Source of the DNA: a bacterium | GTDB taxonomy: Bacteria > Zhuqueibacterota > Zhuqueibacteria > Zhuqueibacterales > Zhuqueibacteraceae | Length of the DNA: 64,000 nucleotides | Assembly (NCBI GenBank): GCA_023150945.1 | Contig: JAKLJX010000002.1 | Coordinates: forward strand, 248,001 to 312,000 | Direction of reading: 5' to 3' | Part shown: positions 9,756 through 19,237 of the stretch, in pieces | How the letters are laid out: every line of letters starts with the position of its first letter | How positions within the stretch are numbered: position 1 is the stretch's first letter | The notes under the pieces: generated by a model | What the model was told of the DNA's origin: nothing | The model's database searches: none | Seen by the model: the letters and a program-made list of their open reading frames with translations, nothing else | Position numbers and translations under genes: made by a program

Positions 9756-10940
9756 TCAGTGCGAATGTTCCTTGTGGCTGAAGGCGATTTCGACGCGGGG
9801 GTCGCGCAACGGCAACAGCGGGCGATCCTTGAGCTGCCAGACGAAATAGGCGATCCACAAGCCGCCGATGCCGACCGGCGCCGCCACCTCCAGCCAGTGG
9901 AAGGCGAAGGCTTCGGTGTGAAAACTCGGCGCGATCAACCAGAATAGATCAATGAAACGCATCACGATCATCCCGACCGCGACTTTGACCAGCAGCTCGA
10001 CCCGCCGCTTCATCTTGCGCGACAGCAGCAGCACGAAGGGCAGCGCGAAATGAAAGACCACAAGCGCCAGCGAGATCCACTGCCAGCCGCCGTGCAGCCG
10101 GTGCAAATACCACGGAATCTCCTCGGGCAGGTTGCCGGACCAGATGATGAGAAACTGCGAGAACGAGACATAGGCCCACAGCAGCACGAAGGCAAACATC
10201 AAGTTGCCGAGATCGTGAAAATGCTTGGCGACCATGACTTCGGAAAGCGGCCGGTGTTGCGACAGGCGCGCCACCACCACGATGGCGAAGGCCAGCGTGA
10301 GCAGCCCCTGCCCCACCACGAACAGCACGCCATAGATGGTCGAATACCAATGGGGATCGAGCGACATCACCCAATCCACCGAAGCGAAAGTGAGCGTGAG
10401 CACGTAGATCACCAGGCTCGGCCCGCTCAGTTGCCGCAGCCGGCGGGTGAGCATCAGGTCGCCGCTCTGATCCTGCTGTTTCGACCAGCGATTGAGAAAA
10501 AAGATGAGCAGCGCCCAGATGGCAAAATAGGCGATGGTGCGGGCGGTGAAGAACGGCACGTTGAGATAACGCGCTTTGTGCTGCAAAATGGCGTCGCCGC
10601 TCACCGCTTCGGGCCGCGCCCACAAATACAATTCCTGGAGGCCGAATGCCAGCGGCAGGAACAGCACGATCATCAGCGGCAGCGTGCGCGAGCTGGCTTC
10701 GAGCAGGCGCTGAATGGAAAAGCCCCAGCCGCCACCCACCAAATGATGCAGCGCCAGCAGGGCAAAGCTGCCGAGCGTGAGGCCCAGCCAGAAGAGATAG
10801 CCGAGCAGGTAAGATTGAAAGAACTGCGCCGTGCCGAGCGCAGCGCCCACGCCGCACAGTGCCAGCGCCAGCACGCCGACGATCAAGGCGCGTTGTTGCC
10901 AGCGGGCCAGGATCGGCGTCAAAGTATCGGCGTGGTTCAT
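9756..10940 (-). CDS. actF: Alternative complex III subunit F (membrane)
   Basis: A 394-residue protein with about ten hydrophobic helices, of the NrfD-like ActF family of quinol:cytochrome c oxidoreductases. Recognisable stretches include LASVDWVMSLDPHWYSTIYGVLFVVGQ-like sequence (here FASVDWVMSLDPHW), DLGNLMFAFVLLWAYVSFSQFLIIWSG and EIPWYLHR, all typical of this family. Together with ActC it builds the membrane core of complex III; quinol oxidation is assigned mainly to ActC, while ActF may take part in proton movement. The start overlaps the actE stop by four bases. About 60 bases separate it from the next gene. Confident. Confidence 0.94.
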   Translation of the reverse strand: MNHADTLTPILARWQQRALIVGVLALALCGVGAALGTAQFFQSYLLGYLFWLGLTLGSFALLALHHLVGGGWGFSIQRLLEASSRTLPLMIVLFLPLAFGLQELYLWARPEAVSGDAILQHKARYLNVPFFTARTIAYFAIWALLIFFLNRWSKQQDQSGDLMLTRRLRQLSGPSLVIYVLTLTFASVDWVMSLDPHWYSTIYGVLFVVGQGLLTLAFAIVVVARLSQHRPLSEVMVAKHFHDLGNLMFAFVLLWAYVSFSQFLIIWSGNLPEEIPWYLHRLHGGWQWISLALVVFHFALPFVLLLSRKMKRRVELLVKVAVGMIVMRFIDLFWLIAPSFHTEAFAFHWLEVAAPVGIGGLWIAYFVWQLKDRPLLPLRDPRVEIAFSHKEHSH

Positions 10941-11533
10941 GGCGTCGCTCCGAGTTGGGCGCGCTGGCCGGCCGGCACGTCGTCAAGCGTGGCGTTTTGG
11001 CTCAATTGCAGGGCGCGGATGTACGCCACAATCGCCCAGCGATCATCGGGCGGCACGCGATCGGCATAGCTGTACATGGTTCCGAATCCATTGGTCATCA
11101 CATCGAAAAAGTATCCCGCCGGCGCTTCGCGCAGCCGCTGAATATGCAAAGAGGGCGGCCTGCGCATGCCGCGCTGCACGATCATGCCGCTACCGTCACC
11201 GAGGCGGGCATGGCAGGGCGCACAGTAAATGTTGTAGCGCTCCTGACCGCGCGCCAGCAGTTTCGGAGTGAGGGCAACGGGCAGGCGATCCACCAACTGG
11301 TTGCCGACTTTGCCGGTGTAAAGATAGGCATCGGTGCGGAGCTGGCCGCGGCCGATGGTGCCCGGCACCTGAGGCCGCGAGGCACGGCCATCCGCGAAAA
11401 CCGTGCTGCCTTCCAGCGGCTCGAGGCGGGGCTGATCATGCATATCCTGCCGGCAGCCGGACGCGAGCACGGCCAGCACCAACAAACCAAGCGTGGTGGC
11501 CGAGGGAGAAAGCGAATTCTTCTTGCGGGTCAT
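10937..11533 (-). CDS. actE: Alternative complex III subunit E, monohaem cytochrome c lipoprotein
   Basis: A 198-residue lipoprotein: signal LGLLVLAVLASGC with lipobox Cys at about residue 27, then a cytochrome c domain with one haem site YCAPCHARLGDGSG near residue 95 and candidate distal Met residues downstream (MTNGFGTMYSYADRV). ActE is the mobile or peripheral monohaem subunit that hands electrons from the ActA pentahaem chain towards the oxidase. Here the fused cytochrome domain of subunit II is the obvious acceptor. It is placed between actD and actF, as in other act operons, with a four-base overlap into actF. Confident. Confidence 0.95.
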   Translation of the reverse strand: MTRKKNSLSPSATTLGLLVLAVLASGCRQDMHDQPRLEPLEGSTVFADGRASRPQVPGTIGRGQLRTDAYLYTGKVGNQLVDRLPVALTPKLLARGQERYNIYCAPCHARLGDGSGMIVQRGMRRPPSLHIQRLREAPAGYFFDVMTNGFGTMYSYADRVPPDDRWAIVAYIRALQLSQNATLDDVPAGQRAQLGATP

Positions 11534-11589
11534 GCGATACTGTTGGTTTTAATCACGCGATTCAATGTTGTCCCAATAGGCGGCCGCCC

Positions 11590-12147
11590 TCAAGGCTCGA
11601 CTTCGTGCACCGCGTCGGGTTGAAGGCTCTCCAAAAAGGCTCTGGTCGTCAGGGGATCGAACTTGGGATCGTTGGCCTGAATGCACAGGAAAAAACGGTC
11701 GCGCGAGGCGCGCTCGAAAGGCTCGACGTTGAACACCGGATGATAAGGCTGCGGCAGGCCGTTGAGCGCAAACATCGCCAGCACCGCGGTAAAGGCGGCG
11801 AACAAAATCGTGGTCTCGAAGGTGATCGGAATGAACGAGGGCCAACTGTTGAACGGCCGGCCGCCGACGTTGAGCGGATAGTCGATGACGGCGGCATAAT
11901 ATTGAAAAAAGAAGCCGACAAAGCAGCCCACCAGTCCGCCGATCAAAACGATGCGCGGCAGGCGGTTGCGATGCACGTGGATCGCTTCGGCCAGGCCTTC
12001 GATTGGAAACGGCGAGTAGGCATCCACTTTGCGGTAGCCTTCGGCATGCGTGCGTTTCGCCGCGGCCAGCAGCGCGCCGGGCGTTGCGAACTCGGCCAGC
12101 AGGCCGTAGAGCGCAGTGTCGTTGGTCGATTTCGTGCCGGTATTCAT
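11590..12147 (-). CDS. actD: Alternative complex III subunit D (DUF3341)
   Basis: A 185-residue protein of the DUF3341 family. A soluble N-terminal part starts with YGLLAEFATPGALLAAAKRTHAEGYRK-type sequence, with DAYSPFPIEGL near residue 43, a marker of this family. Two membrane helices follow (about 66-90 and 112-132), then a soluble tail with FFLCIQANDPKFD. ActD has no cofactor and holds together the peripheral and membrane parts of the complex. The neighbours actC and actE fit the standard order. Confident. Confidence 0.94.
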   Translation of the reverse strand: MNTGTKSTNDTALYGLLAEFATPGALLAAAKRTHAEGYRKVDAYSPFPIEGLAEAIHVHRNRLPRIVLIGGLVGCFVGFFFQYYAAVIDYPLNVGGRPFNSWPSFIPITFETTILFAAFTAVLAMFALNGLPQPYHPVFNVEPFERASRDRFFLCIQANDPKFDPLTTRAFLESLQPDAVHEVEP

Positions 12148-12229
12148 GGGCTGGTATTGACTCCTGGAGTGCGAGAACGGCAGCGGGGCCCGCGGCGCCG
12201 CGCTGCCGGCTTGCGTCTGCCAGCTTGGT

Positions 12230-13612
12230 TTATTTGCGTTCTTCCGTGGGCACCAGCGTGCGCATCTCGAAGATCGAGATGGCGGGCAGCACGCGCACGA
12301 ACAGGAAGATCAGCGCGAAGAACAAGCCGATGGTGCCGAGATAGGTCGCCCAGTCCCAGGTCGTGGGATAATACATGCCCCACGCGGAGGGCAGAAAATC
12401 ACGGTGCAGACTGGTGACGACGATGACGAATCGTTCCAGCCACATGCCGATGCTGACCACGATCGAAATCGCGAACAGCCAGATCGTGCTGCTCTGCACC
12501 TTTTCGATCCACAACAATTGCGGCACGAGCAGGTTGCAGAGGAGCAAGGCCCAGTAAGCCGGGGCATAGGGGCCGGTCCAGCGATTCCACATCATGTACC
12601 ATTCATACTGGTTGCCGCTGTACCACGCCATGAAGGCCTCCACGGCGTAGCCATAAGCGACGATCAAGCCGGTGGCCAGCATGATCTTGGCCATGTTGCG
12701 CAGATGCACGGTGGTGATGAAATCTTCCAAACCATAGATCGCGCGCAGCGGAATCGCGAGAATCAGAACCATGGCGAAACCGGCATAGATGGCGCCCGCC
12801 ACGAAGTAGGGCGGAAAGATGGTCGCGTGCCAGCCGGGGATGATCGACATCGCAAAGTCGAAGCTGATCACCGTGTGCACCGACAACACCAGCGGCGTGG
12901 CCAGGCCGGCGAGCAGCAGGTAGGTGGTTTCATAGCGCGACCAGTGCACCGCCGAACCGCGCCAGCCCATGGCAAGAAAGCCATAGATCAGGCGCAACCA
13001 CCGGTTCTTTGTGCGATCGCGCAGCGTGGCCAGATCGGGCAGCAGGCCGATATACCAGAACAGCGCCGAGACCGAGGCATACGTGGTGATGGCAAACACG
13101 TCCCACGCCAGCGGGCTGCGGGTTTGCGGCCACAGCGCCATGGTGTTGGGGTAGGGCAACAGCCAATATGCCAGCCACGGCCGGCCGACGTGAATGAGCG
13201 GGAAGATGCCGGCACACGCCACCGCAAACAGCGTCATGGCCTCGGCAAAGCGGTTGATCGAAGTTCGCCAAGCTTGCCGGAACAACAGCAGGATGGCGGA
13301 GATCAACGTGCCGGCGTGGCCGATACCGATCCACCAGACCAGGTTGATGATCGCGAAGCCCCATCCCACGGGATTGTTGATGCCCCAGATGCCCACGCCC
13401 TTGACAAACAAGTAGGCAAGGGCGGCAAACAGCATCATCACGCCGGCAAACGCAATGGTGAATCCGATGATCCAGCCCTTGGGCGTTTTGCGGGTGAGCA
13501 CGATCGCGCTCACCTTGTCGGTGATCGAGCCGTAAGTGTGGCCGGGCGCGAGTACCGGCGCCTCCTGGCGGTAGTTTGTCAGCTTTTTGATCAGCGTTTC
13601 AGTTTGTGCCAT
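12230..13612 (-). CDS. actC: Alternative complex III subunit C (NrfD/PsrC-like)
   Basis: About 460 residues with about ten helices, of the NrfD/PsrC family that binds menaquinol in the membrane. I chose the ATG at 13612 (MAQTETLIKK) over an upstream alternative at 13657, because the extra 15 residues are rich in Arg and His and unlike the family. Telling stretches are FAINLVWWIGIGHAGTLIS-like sequence (here AIINLVWWIGIGHAGT), RSSINRFAEAMTLFA-like sequence (here TSINRFAEAMTLFAV) and SVSALFWYIGLLPDLATLRDR. It should be the main quinol-oxidising subunit, passing electrons to the iron-sulfur clusters of ActB. Position after actB is standard. Confidence 0.95.
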   Translation of the reverse strand: MAQTETLIKKLTNYRQEAPVLAPGHTYGSITDKVSAIVLTRKTPKGWIIGFTIAFAGVMMLFAALAYLFVKGVGIWGINNPVGWGFAIINLVWWIGIGHAGTLISAILLLFRQAWRTSINRFAEAMTLFAVACAGIFPLIHVGRPWLAYWLLPYPNTMALWPQTRSPLAWDVFAITTYASVSALFWYIGLLPDLATLRDRTKNRWLRLIYGFLAMGWRGSAVHWSRYETTYLLLAGLATPLVLSVHTVISFDFAMSIIPGWHATIFPPYFVAGAIYAGFAMVLILAIPLRAIYGLEDFITTVHLRNMAKIMLATGLIVAYGYAVEAFMAWYSGNQYEWYMMWNRWTGPYAPAYWALLLCNLLVPQLLWIEKVQSSTIWLFAISIVVSIGMWLERFVIVVTSLHRDFLPSAWGMYYPTTWDWATYLGTIGLFFALIFLFVRVLPAISIFEMRTLVPTEERK

Positions 13613-13702
13613 GTTTCTTGCGCGATGATTGTCGTCTCGCCTGTGCCTTCCATTCAATTCGCAGCCATTTGCGGCGCTGCCCCAATCTTGCCGGCGCGCA
13701 GC

Positions 13703-16693
13703 TTACGCGTGGCTGCTTTCTTCCGCCAGGGCCGGGTTGGGATTGCGCAGCCGCGCCAGATACGTGGTGCGGGGCCGGGTGTTCAAATCAGTCAGCAGGC
13801 CATAGTTGAGCGGGCTCTCTTTCAGCTTGGCCACGCGGCTGTTCGGGTCATTGAGATTGCCGAAGATGATCGCTTGCGCCGGGCACACCTGCTGGCAGGC
13901 GGTGAGAATCTCGCCGTCGGCGATGGCGCGTTCTTCCTTCTTGGCTTCGATGCGCGCCGCGTTGATGCGTTGCACGCAGTAGGTGCATTTTTCCATCACC
14001 CCGCGCGAGCGTACGGTGACATCGGGGTTGCGCTGCAGCTTGACGATCGGCGTTTCGAAATCGGAATACAGCAGGAAGTTGAAGCGCCGCACTTTGTAGG
14101 GGCAGTTGTTGGCGCAGTAGCGTGTGCCCACGCAGCGGTTGTAGACCATGTCATTCAAGCCTTCGGAGCTGTGCACCGTCGCGCCCACCGGACAAACCGG
14201 CTCACACGGCGCCTTTTCGCAGTGCATGCACGGCACCGGCTGATGGTAGGTGTCGGGATGATCGAGATCGCCTTCGTAGTAGCGATCCACGCGAATCCAG
14301 TGCATCTCGCGGCCGATGAGCACCTGCTCCTTGCCGACCACCGCGATGTTGTTCTCCGACTGGCAGGCGATCGTGCAGGCATTGCAGCCGAGGCAGGCAT
14401 TCAAATCGATCACCATCCCCCAGGCGTTGTCTTCGTATTTGTGCTCGGGGTAGAGCGTCATCTCCGGCGCCGGCTCGTGGCCCATCTCATGGATGAACTC
14501 CGGATGCGCGACGAACTCCGCCAGTGTGCCGGTGCGCACGAGATGGCGATTCTCCATGCTGTGATGCATCTGGCTGGTGGCCAGGCGATGGCGCTCGCCG
14601 GTCTTGCGGATTTCCAGGCCGTGCCCAAACCAGGGCGCTGCCGAGGTACGCAACGCATAAGCATTGAATCCGGTGCCGCTGGCAAGCTGGCCGCCGCGGC
14701 TACGGCCATAGCCGAAGTGAACGGTCACAGTTGCTTCGGGATGGCCGGGCATGATCCACACCGGCGCATTGACCGTGCGGCCTTGATACTGCAGTTCGAC
14801 GACCTCCTCATTCTGCAATTTTAGGCGCTGTGCGGTTGCCGGGCTGAGCAACGCGGCATTGTCCCAAGTGAGCTTGGTGAGCGGCTTGGGCAACTCTTGC
14901 AGCCAGCCGTTGTTGGCGAAGCGTCCATCACCCACGCTGGGGTCTGGCCGAAAGCAAATGGCGAGACTCGCGCCGGCTGCCGTTCCGGTTGGCGGCGGCA
15001 ACTGGCCGGTGAACGTAACGGACTTCAGCGGTAGTGCGGTGTTGGCCACTACACCGTCATGCACCGACACCTGCCAGAAGGTTTCAAAGTCCGGCGTATT
15101 ATGCTGCTTCTGCCAATACTCGCGCACGCTGTCGTAGCCGCTCGAACCGCTTTGGCCGAGCATGACGGCCAGCATCTCATGCGCAGATTTGCTGTTGTAC
15201 AGCGGCGCAATCAGCGGCTGGATGATCGTCACCGAGCCGTCGAAAGCGCGGCCGTCACTCCACGACTCGAGATAGTGTGATTCGGGAATATGCCAGTGGC
15301 ACAACGCGGCGGTTTCATCATCATGCAGACTGAGCTGCACGCGCAGACCCACTTTCGCGAGTGCACCGGCGAAATCCAGGTCAGCGGGCGCGGTGAATAC
15401 GGGATTGCCGCCCATCATCACCAGCACTTCGACGGCGCCGGCGTTCATGTCATTGACCAATTCGCGCAGCGAGGCCATTTGGTCGACCGGCTCGGCCTCG
15501 ACCGGCGCGGTGTACACGACGGTGTTGCCGGCATTGCCCAACGCATGATTCAAAGCGTGCGCCAGCAGATGCACCACCGGCGGCTGGCTGTCGCCCACGA
15601 TCACAATGCCGGCGCCGCGGTGAGACTTCAAATCATCGGCAATGGCTTTGATCCATTTCTCCTGGCCGCTGTCGAGCGCAGCCGGCGTGCTGCCAATGCC
15701 GCATTCCGCTGCCACCGCCCGCACAATATTCTCGAGGGCAGCCGGCGGCAGCGCCCAACGATGATCCGCCATACTGCCGGTCAGGGTGGGCGTGCTTTCG
15801 ATCATGTAGAGCCGGTTCATCTTCTGCTCGCCGTCCACGACGCGACGCTGGCTGGAAAATTCGCGGGCGTAACGTACGCTGTTGGGATGATCGATGAGAA
15901 AATCGGCGTCGAGCGCGAGAACCACCGCGGCGCGGTCGAAGCGATAGTGCGTCTCCACCACTTCGCCGAATGCCAGGGTGGCACCGGCGCGGGCATGATC
16001 GCGGCTGGTGGGTTCGTATTGATGCCATTTGGCCGCCGGGAAGGCTGCCCGCATGCGCTGCAACTGATCCGCCAGCGTCGGAGAAGTGACGGTTTCGGTG
16101 AGCACGCGCAGGCCTGCGCCCTGCTTTTGGCGCAGCGCTTCCAGCTTCAAGTTGAACTCGGAGAGAAAAGCTTCCCACGTGCTCACCCGGCCCGTGCGCG
16201 TGACCACCTGCGCCCGGTCGGGATCATAGAGTGTCAGCACCGAGGCTTGCGCGAAAATGTCCGTTGCGCCCAGGCTGGCAGGATGCTCGGGATTGCCTTC
16301 GACTTTGGTGGGCCGGCCCATGTGGCTTTCCGCCAGCAAACCCTGCGCGAAACCGCGCTGCAGCATGGCCGTGGCAAAATAGACCGGCTTGCCGGGCACG
16401 ATTTGCTCGGGCGGCTGCACGTAGGGAAAAATCTTCTCCACCGGCTGGCGCGTGCACGCATTCAGACCGGCGAGCGCCAGCGAGGCGCCCATGAACTTGA
16501 GAAAATTGCGGCGATTGACGGCGCTGGAATAATCCACCACACCGGGCGCGAATTCATTTTCCACGAACTGCTGGAAGGCCGGCGTTTCGGCCAACTCTTC
16601 CAGACAGCGCCAATACTGCTTGCCCTGCTTGCCGTTCAAGCGCCGGCGAATCTCCTCCAAATCGAGGTGAGGGGTATCGGTCATCGTGCTCAT
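13703..16693 (-). CDS. actB: Alternative complex III subunit B, molybdopterin-type domain fused to ferredoxin domain
   Basis: 996 residues from the ATG at 16693, which forms an ATGA overlap with the actA stop; an upstream extension in the same frame only covers actA. Near residue 65 lies a twin-arginine-like signal, [17 protein letters not shown], unusually internal but typical of ActB. The first two thirds resemble a molybdopterin oxidoreductase that no longer binds molybdenum. The C-terminal third has four Cys groups of a ferredoxin chain: [35 protein letters not shown] and CTYCVQRI...CQQVC, one of which lacks a Cys as expected for the 3Fe-4S site. The clusters carry electrons from quinol in ActC to the haems of ActA. 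It is the largest gene of the operon and complete. Confidence 0.95.
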   Translation of the reverse strand: MSTMTDTPHLDLEEIRRRLNGKQGKQYWRCLEELAETPAFQQFVENEFAPGVVDYSSAVNRRNFLKFMGASLALAGLNACTRQPVEKIFPYVQPPEQIVPGKPVYFATAMLQRGFAQGLLAESHMGRPTKVEGNPEHPASLGATDIFAQASVLTLYDPDRAQVVTRTGRVSTWEAFLSEFNLKLEALRQKQGAGLRVLTETVTSPTLADQLQRMRAAFPAAKWHQYEPTSRDHARAGATLAFGEVVETHYRFDRAAVVLALDADFLIDHPNSVRYAREFSSQRRVVDGEQKMNRLYMIESTPTLTGSMADHRWALPPAALENIVRAVAAECGIGSTPAALDSGQEKWIKAIADDLKSHRGAGIVIVGDSQPPVVHLLAHALNHALGNAGNTVVYTAPVEAEPVDQMASLRELVNDMNAGAVEVLVMMGGNPVFTAPADLDFAGALAKVGLRVQLSLHDDETAALCHWHIPESHYLESWSDGRAFDGSVTIIQPLIAPLYNSKSAHEMLAVMLGQSGSSGYDSVREYWQKQHNTPDFETFWQVSVHDGVVANTALPLKSVTFTGQLPPPTGTAAGASLAICFRPDPSVGDGRFANNGWLQELPKPLTKLTWDNAALLSPATAQRLKLQNEEVVELQYQGRTVNAPVWIMPGHPEATVTVHFGYGRSRGGQLASGTGFNAYALRTSAAPWFGHGLEIRKTGERHRLATSQMHHSMENRHLVRTGTLAEFVAHPEFIHEMGHEPAPEMTLYPEHKYEDNAWGMVIDLNACLGCNACTIACQSENNIAVVGKEQVLIGREMHWIRVDRYYEGDLDHPDTYHQPVPCMHCEKAPCEPVCPVGATVHSSEGLNDMVYNRCVGTRYCANNCPYKVRRFNFLLYSDFETPIVKLQRNPDVTVRSRGVMEKCTYCVQRINAARIEAKKEERAIADGEILTACQQVCPAQAIIFGNLNDPNSRVAKLKESPLNYGLLTDLNTRPRTTYLARLRNPNPALAEESSHA

Positions 16694-17337
16694 CGATGGC
16701 AAATGGAACAATCGGTTAGTTTGCGAATCTGATATTCCTGCACCAGTTGGGCGCCGAGTTTCTCTTGATCCTCCGCCTGCCAGGTGGTGCTGAAAACCTG
16801 GTCGCGCGGCCGTACGAATTTCTCCGGATTGCGATGGCATTGCAGACACCAAGCCATCTCCAACGGGTTCTCGCGCCAGGTGAGCGCCATCTCCTGAATC
16901 GGGCCGTGACAGGTCACGCACCCGACTCCCTTTTTCAGATGGATGCTGTGGTTGAAATAAGCGAAGTCGGGGAGATCATTGACCCGCACCCAGGCAATCG
17001 CACGATCGCTGCGCCAGCTTTCGCGCACCGGCTCGAGGATTTCCGCGGTGGTGTGAATCTGGGAATGGCAGGTCATGCAGGTTTTCGTGGCGGGAATGCC
17101 GGCGAAAGCGCTTTCTTCCACGGAGGTGTGGCAGTAACGGCAGTCGATGCCGAGTTGGCCGACGTGATGGCGGTGGCTGAAGGCCACGGGCTGCTCGCGC
17201 ACCACATTGGCCTGCGTCACGTAGGAGGAACGTTCAAGAACCAGCATCAACCACAGGAAACCGCCGACAAAAAAGACTGCGCCGAAAATGCTTACTTTGG
17301 AAAGGGTGTTTGTACTCGGATGAAAAATCTGAGCCAT
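16690..17337 (-). CDS. actA: Alternative complex III subunit A, pentahaem cytochrome c
   Basis: I chose the ATG at 17337 (MAQIFHPSTN); an upstream start at 17379 adds 14 residues that do not look like the family. The protein has about 215 residues, with one N-terminal membrane anchor (about 15-34) and five CxxCH haem sites: CRYCH, CMTCH, CVTCH, CLQCH and CSICH. Five haems match ActA of Rhodothermus-type complexes. Extra His residues (SHRHHVG, NHSIHLKKG) are candidates for distal ligands. ActA receives electrons from the ActB clusters and passes them to ActE. It is the first gene of the operon, about 240 bases downstream of the promoter proposed at 17575-17602. Confidence 0.95.
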   Translation of the reverse strand: MAQIFHPSTNTLSKVSIFGAVFFVGGFLWLMLVLERSSYVTQANVVREQPVAFSHRHHVGQLGIDCRYCHTSVEESAFAGIPATKTCMTCHSQIHTTAEILEPVRESWRSDRAIAWVRVNDLPDFAYFNHSIHLKKGVGCVTCHGPIQEMALTWRENPLEMAWCLQCHRNPEKFVRPRDQVFSTTWQAEDQEKLGAQLVQEYQIRKLTDCSICHR

Positions 17338-17694
17338 CAGAATTCTCGAATCAATGATCAGGCCGAAAGCTGTTTTCAAATTGCCTAAGCATACTGCAGG
17401 CGGGCACGCCTGAGCCGCGATGGTTCACCGGGCCGGCGCGACGACTTGGTGGGAGTGCTCCCTACCCTTCCTGACTTGCATACAGCGAAGCGGGCTTGCA
17501 CCGGCGAGCCTAATCATCTCCTCGAACTCGCCGGACAGCCTGATTGCACACGATGTGGTTCAAAACAGGTGACAAAAATAGAAAAGAATCCTCCATTGTC
17601 AAGCGATTTCCTTGTCGTCTCTGAGAAAATTCATGGCGCAGCGCGGCATGAATGTGCCTTCGCGCAGCGCGTCATTTCGTCGCAACTGCCTTCT
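17338..17694. other. Intergenic region upstream of act-cta operon
   Basis: 357 bases between glpK (whose end faces it) and actA, both on the - strand. It holds the candidate promoter at 17575-17602 in a visibly AT-richer patch (17560-17625). The leader between promoter and actA is about 240 bases long; I see no known riboswitch in it. Confidence 0.5.
17575..17602 (-). promoter_or_regulatory. Candidate sigma-70-type promoter of act-cta operon
   Basis: Read on the - strand, a perfect -35 box TTGACA (17602-17597) is followed after 16 bases by TATTTT (17580-17575), four of six matches to the -10 consensus, in a locally AT-rich stretch. It lies in the right place for the twelve-gene respiratory operon. 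FCB bacteria often use divergent -10/-33 promoters, so the match is suggestive only. Confidence 0.45.
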
Positions 17695-19191
17695 TCATTG
17701 GCTCCTTAACCATCCGCGCGCGCGGGTCACGGCCTTGCGCCAGTTTTGATAAAGATGCTGGCGCTCGTCCTCCGGCATCCGCGGTGAAAAGCGCGTTTCC
17801 TCGCGCCAGTGTTGTGCGAGGTCATCGAGATCGCGCCAGCAGCCAACCGCCAATCCCGCCAGATAAGCAGCGCCCAGCGCCGTGGTCTCCGTCACCGCCG
17901 GACGCACCACCGGAGTGGGCACGATGTCCGCCTGAAACTGCATGAGCAAGTCATTACGCACGGCGCCGCCGTCCACGCGCAATTCGGTGATGGTGGTGTT
18001 GGCGTCTTCCTGCATCGCCTCGGCAAGATCGCGCGCTTGATAGGCAATGGCTTCCAGCGCGGCGCGCGCCAGATGGCTGCGATTAGTGCCGCGCGTCAAC
18101 CCCACGATCGTACCGCGCGCCTCAGCATCCCAATACGGTGAACCCAGCCCGGTGAACGCCGGCACGAGATAGACTCCGCCATTGTCTTTTGCCTGCGCCG
18201 CCAAGTGCTCGATCTCGGCCGCCGAGTTGATGATTTGCAATTCATCGCGCAGCCACTGCACCACGGCGCCCGCGACAAACACCGAGCCTTCGAGCGCATA
18301 TTGCACTTTGCCGCCGCCGATCTGCCAGGCAATCGTGGTCAGCAGGCCGTGCTTCGAAGCAAACACCTGCCCGCCGGTTTGCATGAGCATGAAACAGCCG
18401 GTGCCATAGGTGTTTTTCAGCATGCCCGGCTGAAAACAGGTTTGCCCGAACAGGGCGGCTTGCTGATCGCCCGCGATGCCGGCAATCGGAATCTCCGCGC
18501 CCAACCACTCCGCAGCCGCCAGCCCAAAGAGGCTGCTGCTGGGCCGCACTTTGGGCAGTAGCGCCGCCGGAATATCGAACGCCGCCAGCAAATCGCGATC
18601 CCAATCAACTTCATGAATGTTGAACAACATTGTGCGCGAGGCATTCGAGCAATCCGTCGCGTGAACCTTGCCGCCGGTCAGCTTCCACAACAGCCAGGTG
18701 TCGATCGTACCGAAGGCGAGATCGCCCTGCTGGGCGCGCGGCCGCAGCCCCGGAACATTGTCCAACAGCCACTTGATTTTCGTGGCGGAGAAATAGGGAT
18801 CCGCCACCAGGCCGGTGCGCTGGGAAATCTCCTGGCGCCACTTGCTCGCGCGCAGCTCTTCGCAGATCGCGGCGGTGCGCCGATCCTGCCAGACAATGGC
18901 GGGATGCACGGGCATGCCGGTCTTGCGCTCCCACAGCAAAGTGGTCTCGCGTTGATTGGTGATGCCGATCGCCAAGAGGTCGCTGCCGCGCAATCCGGCT
19001 TTCTGCAGCGCGGCGCGCGCGGTGCTCAGTTGCGTCTCCCAAATTTCCTCGGGATCATGCTCCACCCAGCCGGGCCGGGGATAATGCTGCTGGAATTCCT
19101 GCTGCGCCCAGGCCAGCATGCGGCCCTCTTGATCGAAAATGATGCTGCGACTGCTGGTGGTGCCCTGATCCAACGCCAGGAGGTATTTCAT
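17695..19191 (-). CDS. glpK: Glycerol kinase
   Basis: A 498-residue FGGY-family kinase, the normal length for GlpK. The N-terminal phosphate motif is [11 protein letters not shown] (about residues 6-16), with [11 protein letters not shown] and [12 protein letters not shown] typical of glycerol kinases. [14 protein letters not shown] and [22 protein letters not shown] lie in the second half. It phosphorylates glycerol to glycerol-3-phosphate with ATP in the cytoplasm. The start has GGAG eight bases upstream. No glpF, glpD or glpR is in the window, so the supply and fate of glycerol-3-phosphate are encoded elsewhere. Very confident. Confidence 0.97.
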   Translation of the reverse strand: MKYLLALDQGTTSSRSIIFDQEGRMLAWAQQEFQQHYPRPGWVEHDPEEIWETQLSTARAALQKAGLRGSDLLAIGITNQRETTLLWERKTGMPVHPAIVWQDRRTAAICEELRASKWRQEISQRTGLVADPYFSATKIKWLLDNVPGLRPRAQQGDLAFGTIDTWLLWKLTGGKVHATDCSNASRTMLFNIHEVDWDRDLLAAFDIPAALLPKVRPSSSLFGLAAAEWLGAEIPIAGIAGDQQAALFGQTCFQPGMLKNTYGTGCFMLMQTGGQVFASKHGLLTTIAWQIGGGKVQYALEGSVFVAGAVVQWLRDELQIINSAAEIEHLAAQAKDNGGVYLVPAFTGLGSPYWDAEARGTIVGLTRGTNRSHLARAALEAIAYQARDLAEAMQEDANTTITELRVDGGAVRNDLLMQFQADIVPTPVVRPAVTETTALGAAYLAGLAVGCWRDLDDLAQHWREETRFSPRMPEDERQHLYQNWRKAVTRARGWLRSQ

Positions 19192-19237
19192 TGTGATTCT
19201 CCTTGCCCATGATGACTCGCTGCCGGTTGATGCGCTC

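Noticed and set aside
12404-14824. Long open frame of about 800 codons opposite actC and actB
   Set aside because: It lies antisense to well-recognised genes, its product has no domain and is rich in Arg, Gly, His and Gln, as expected from reading GC-rich coding sequence in reverse.
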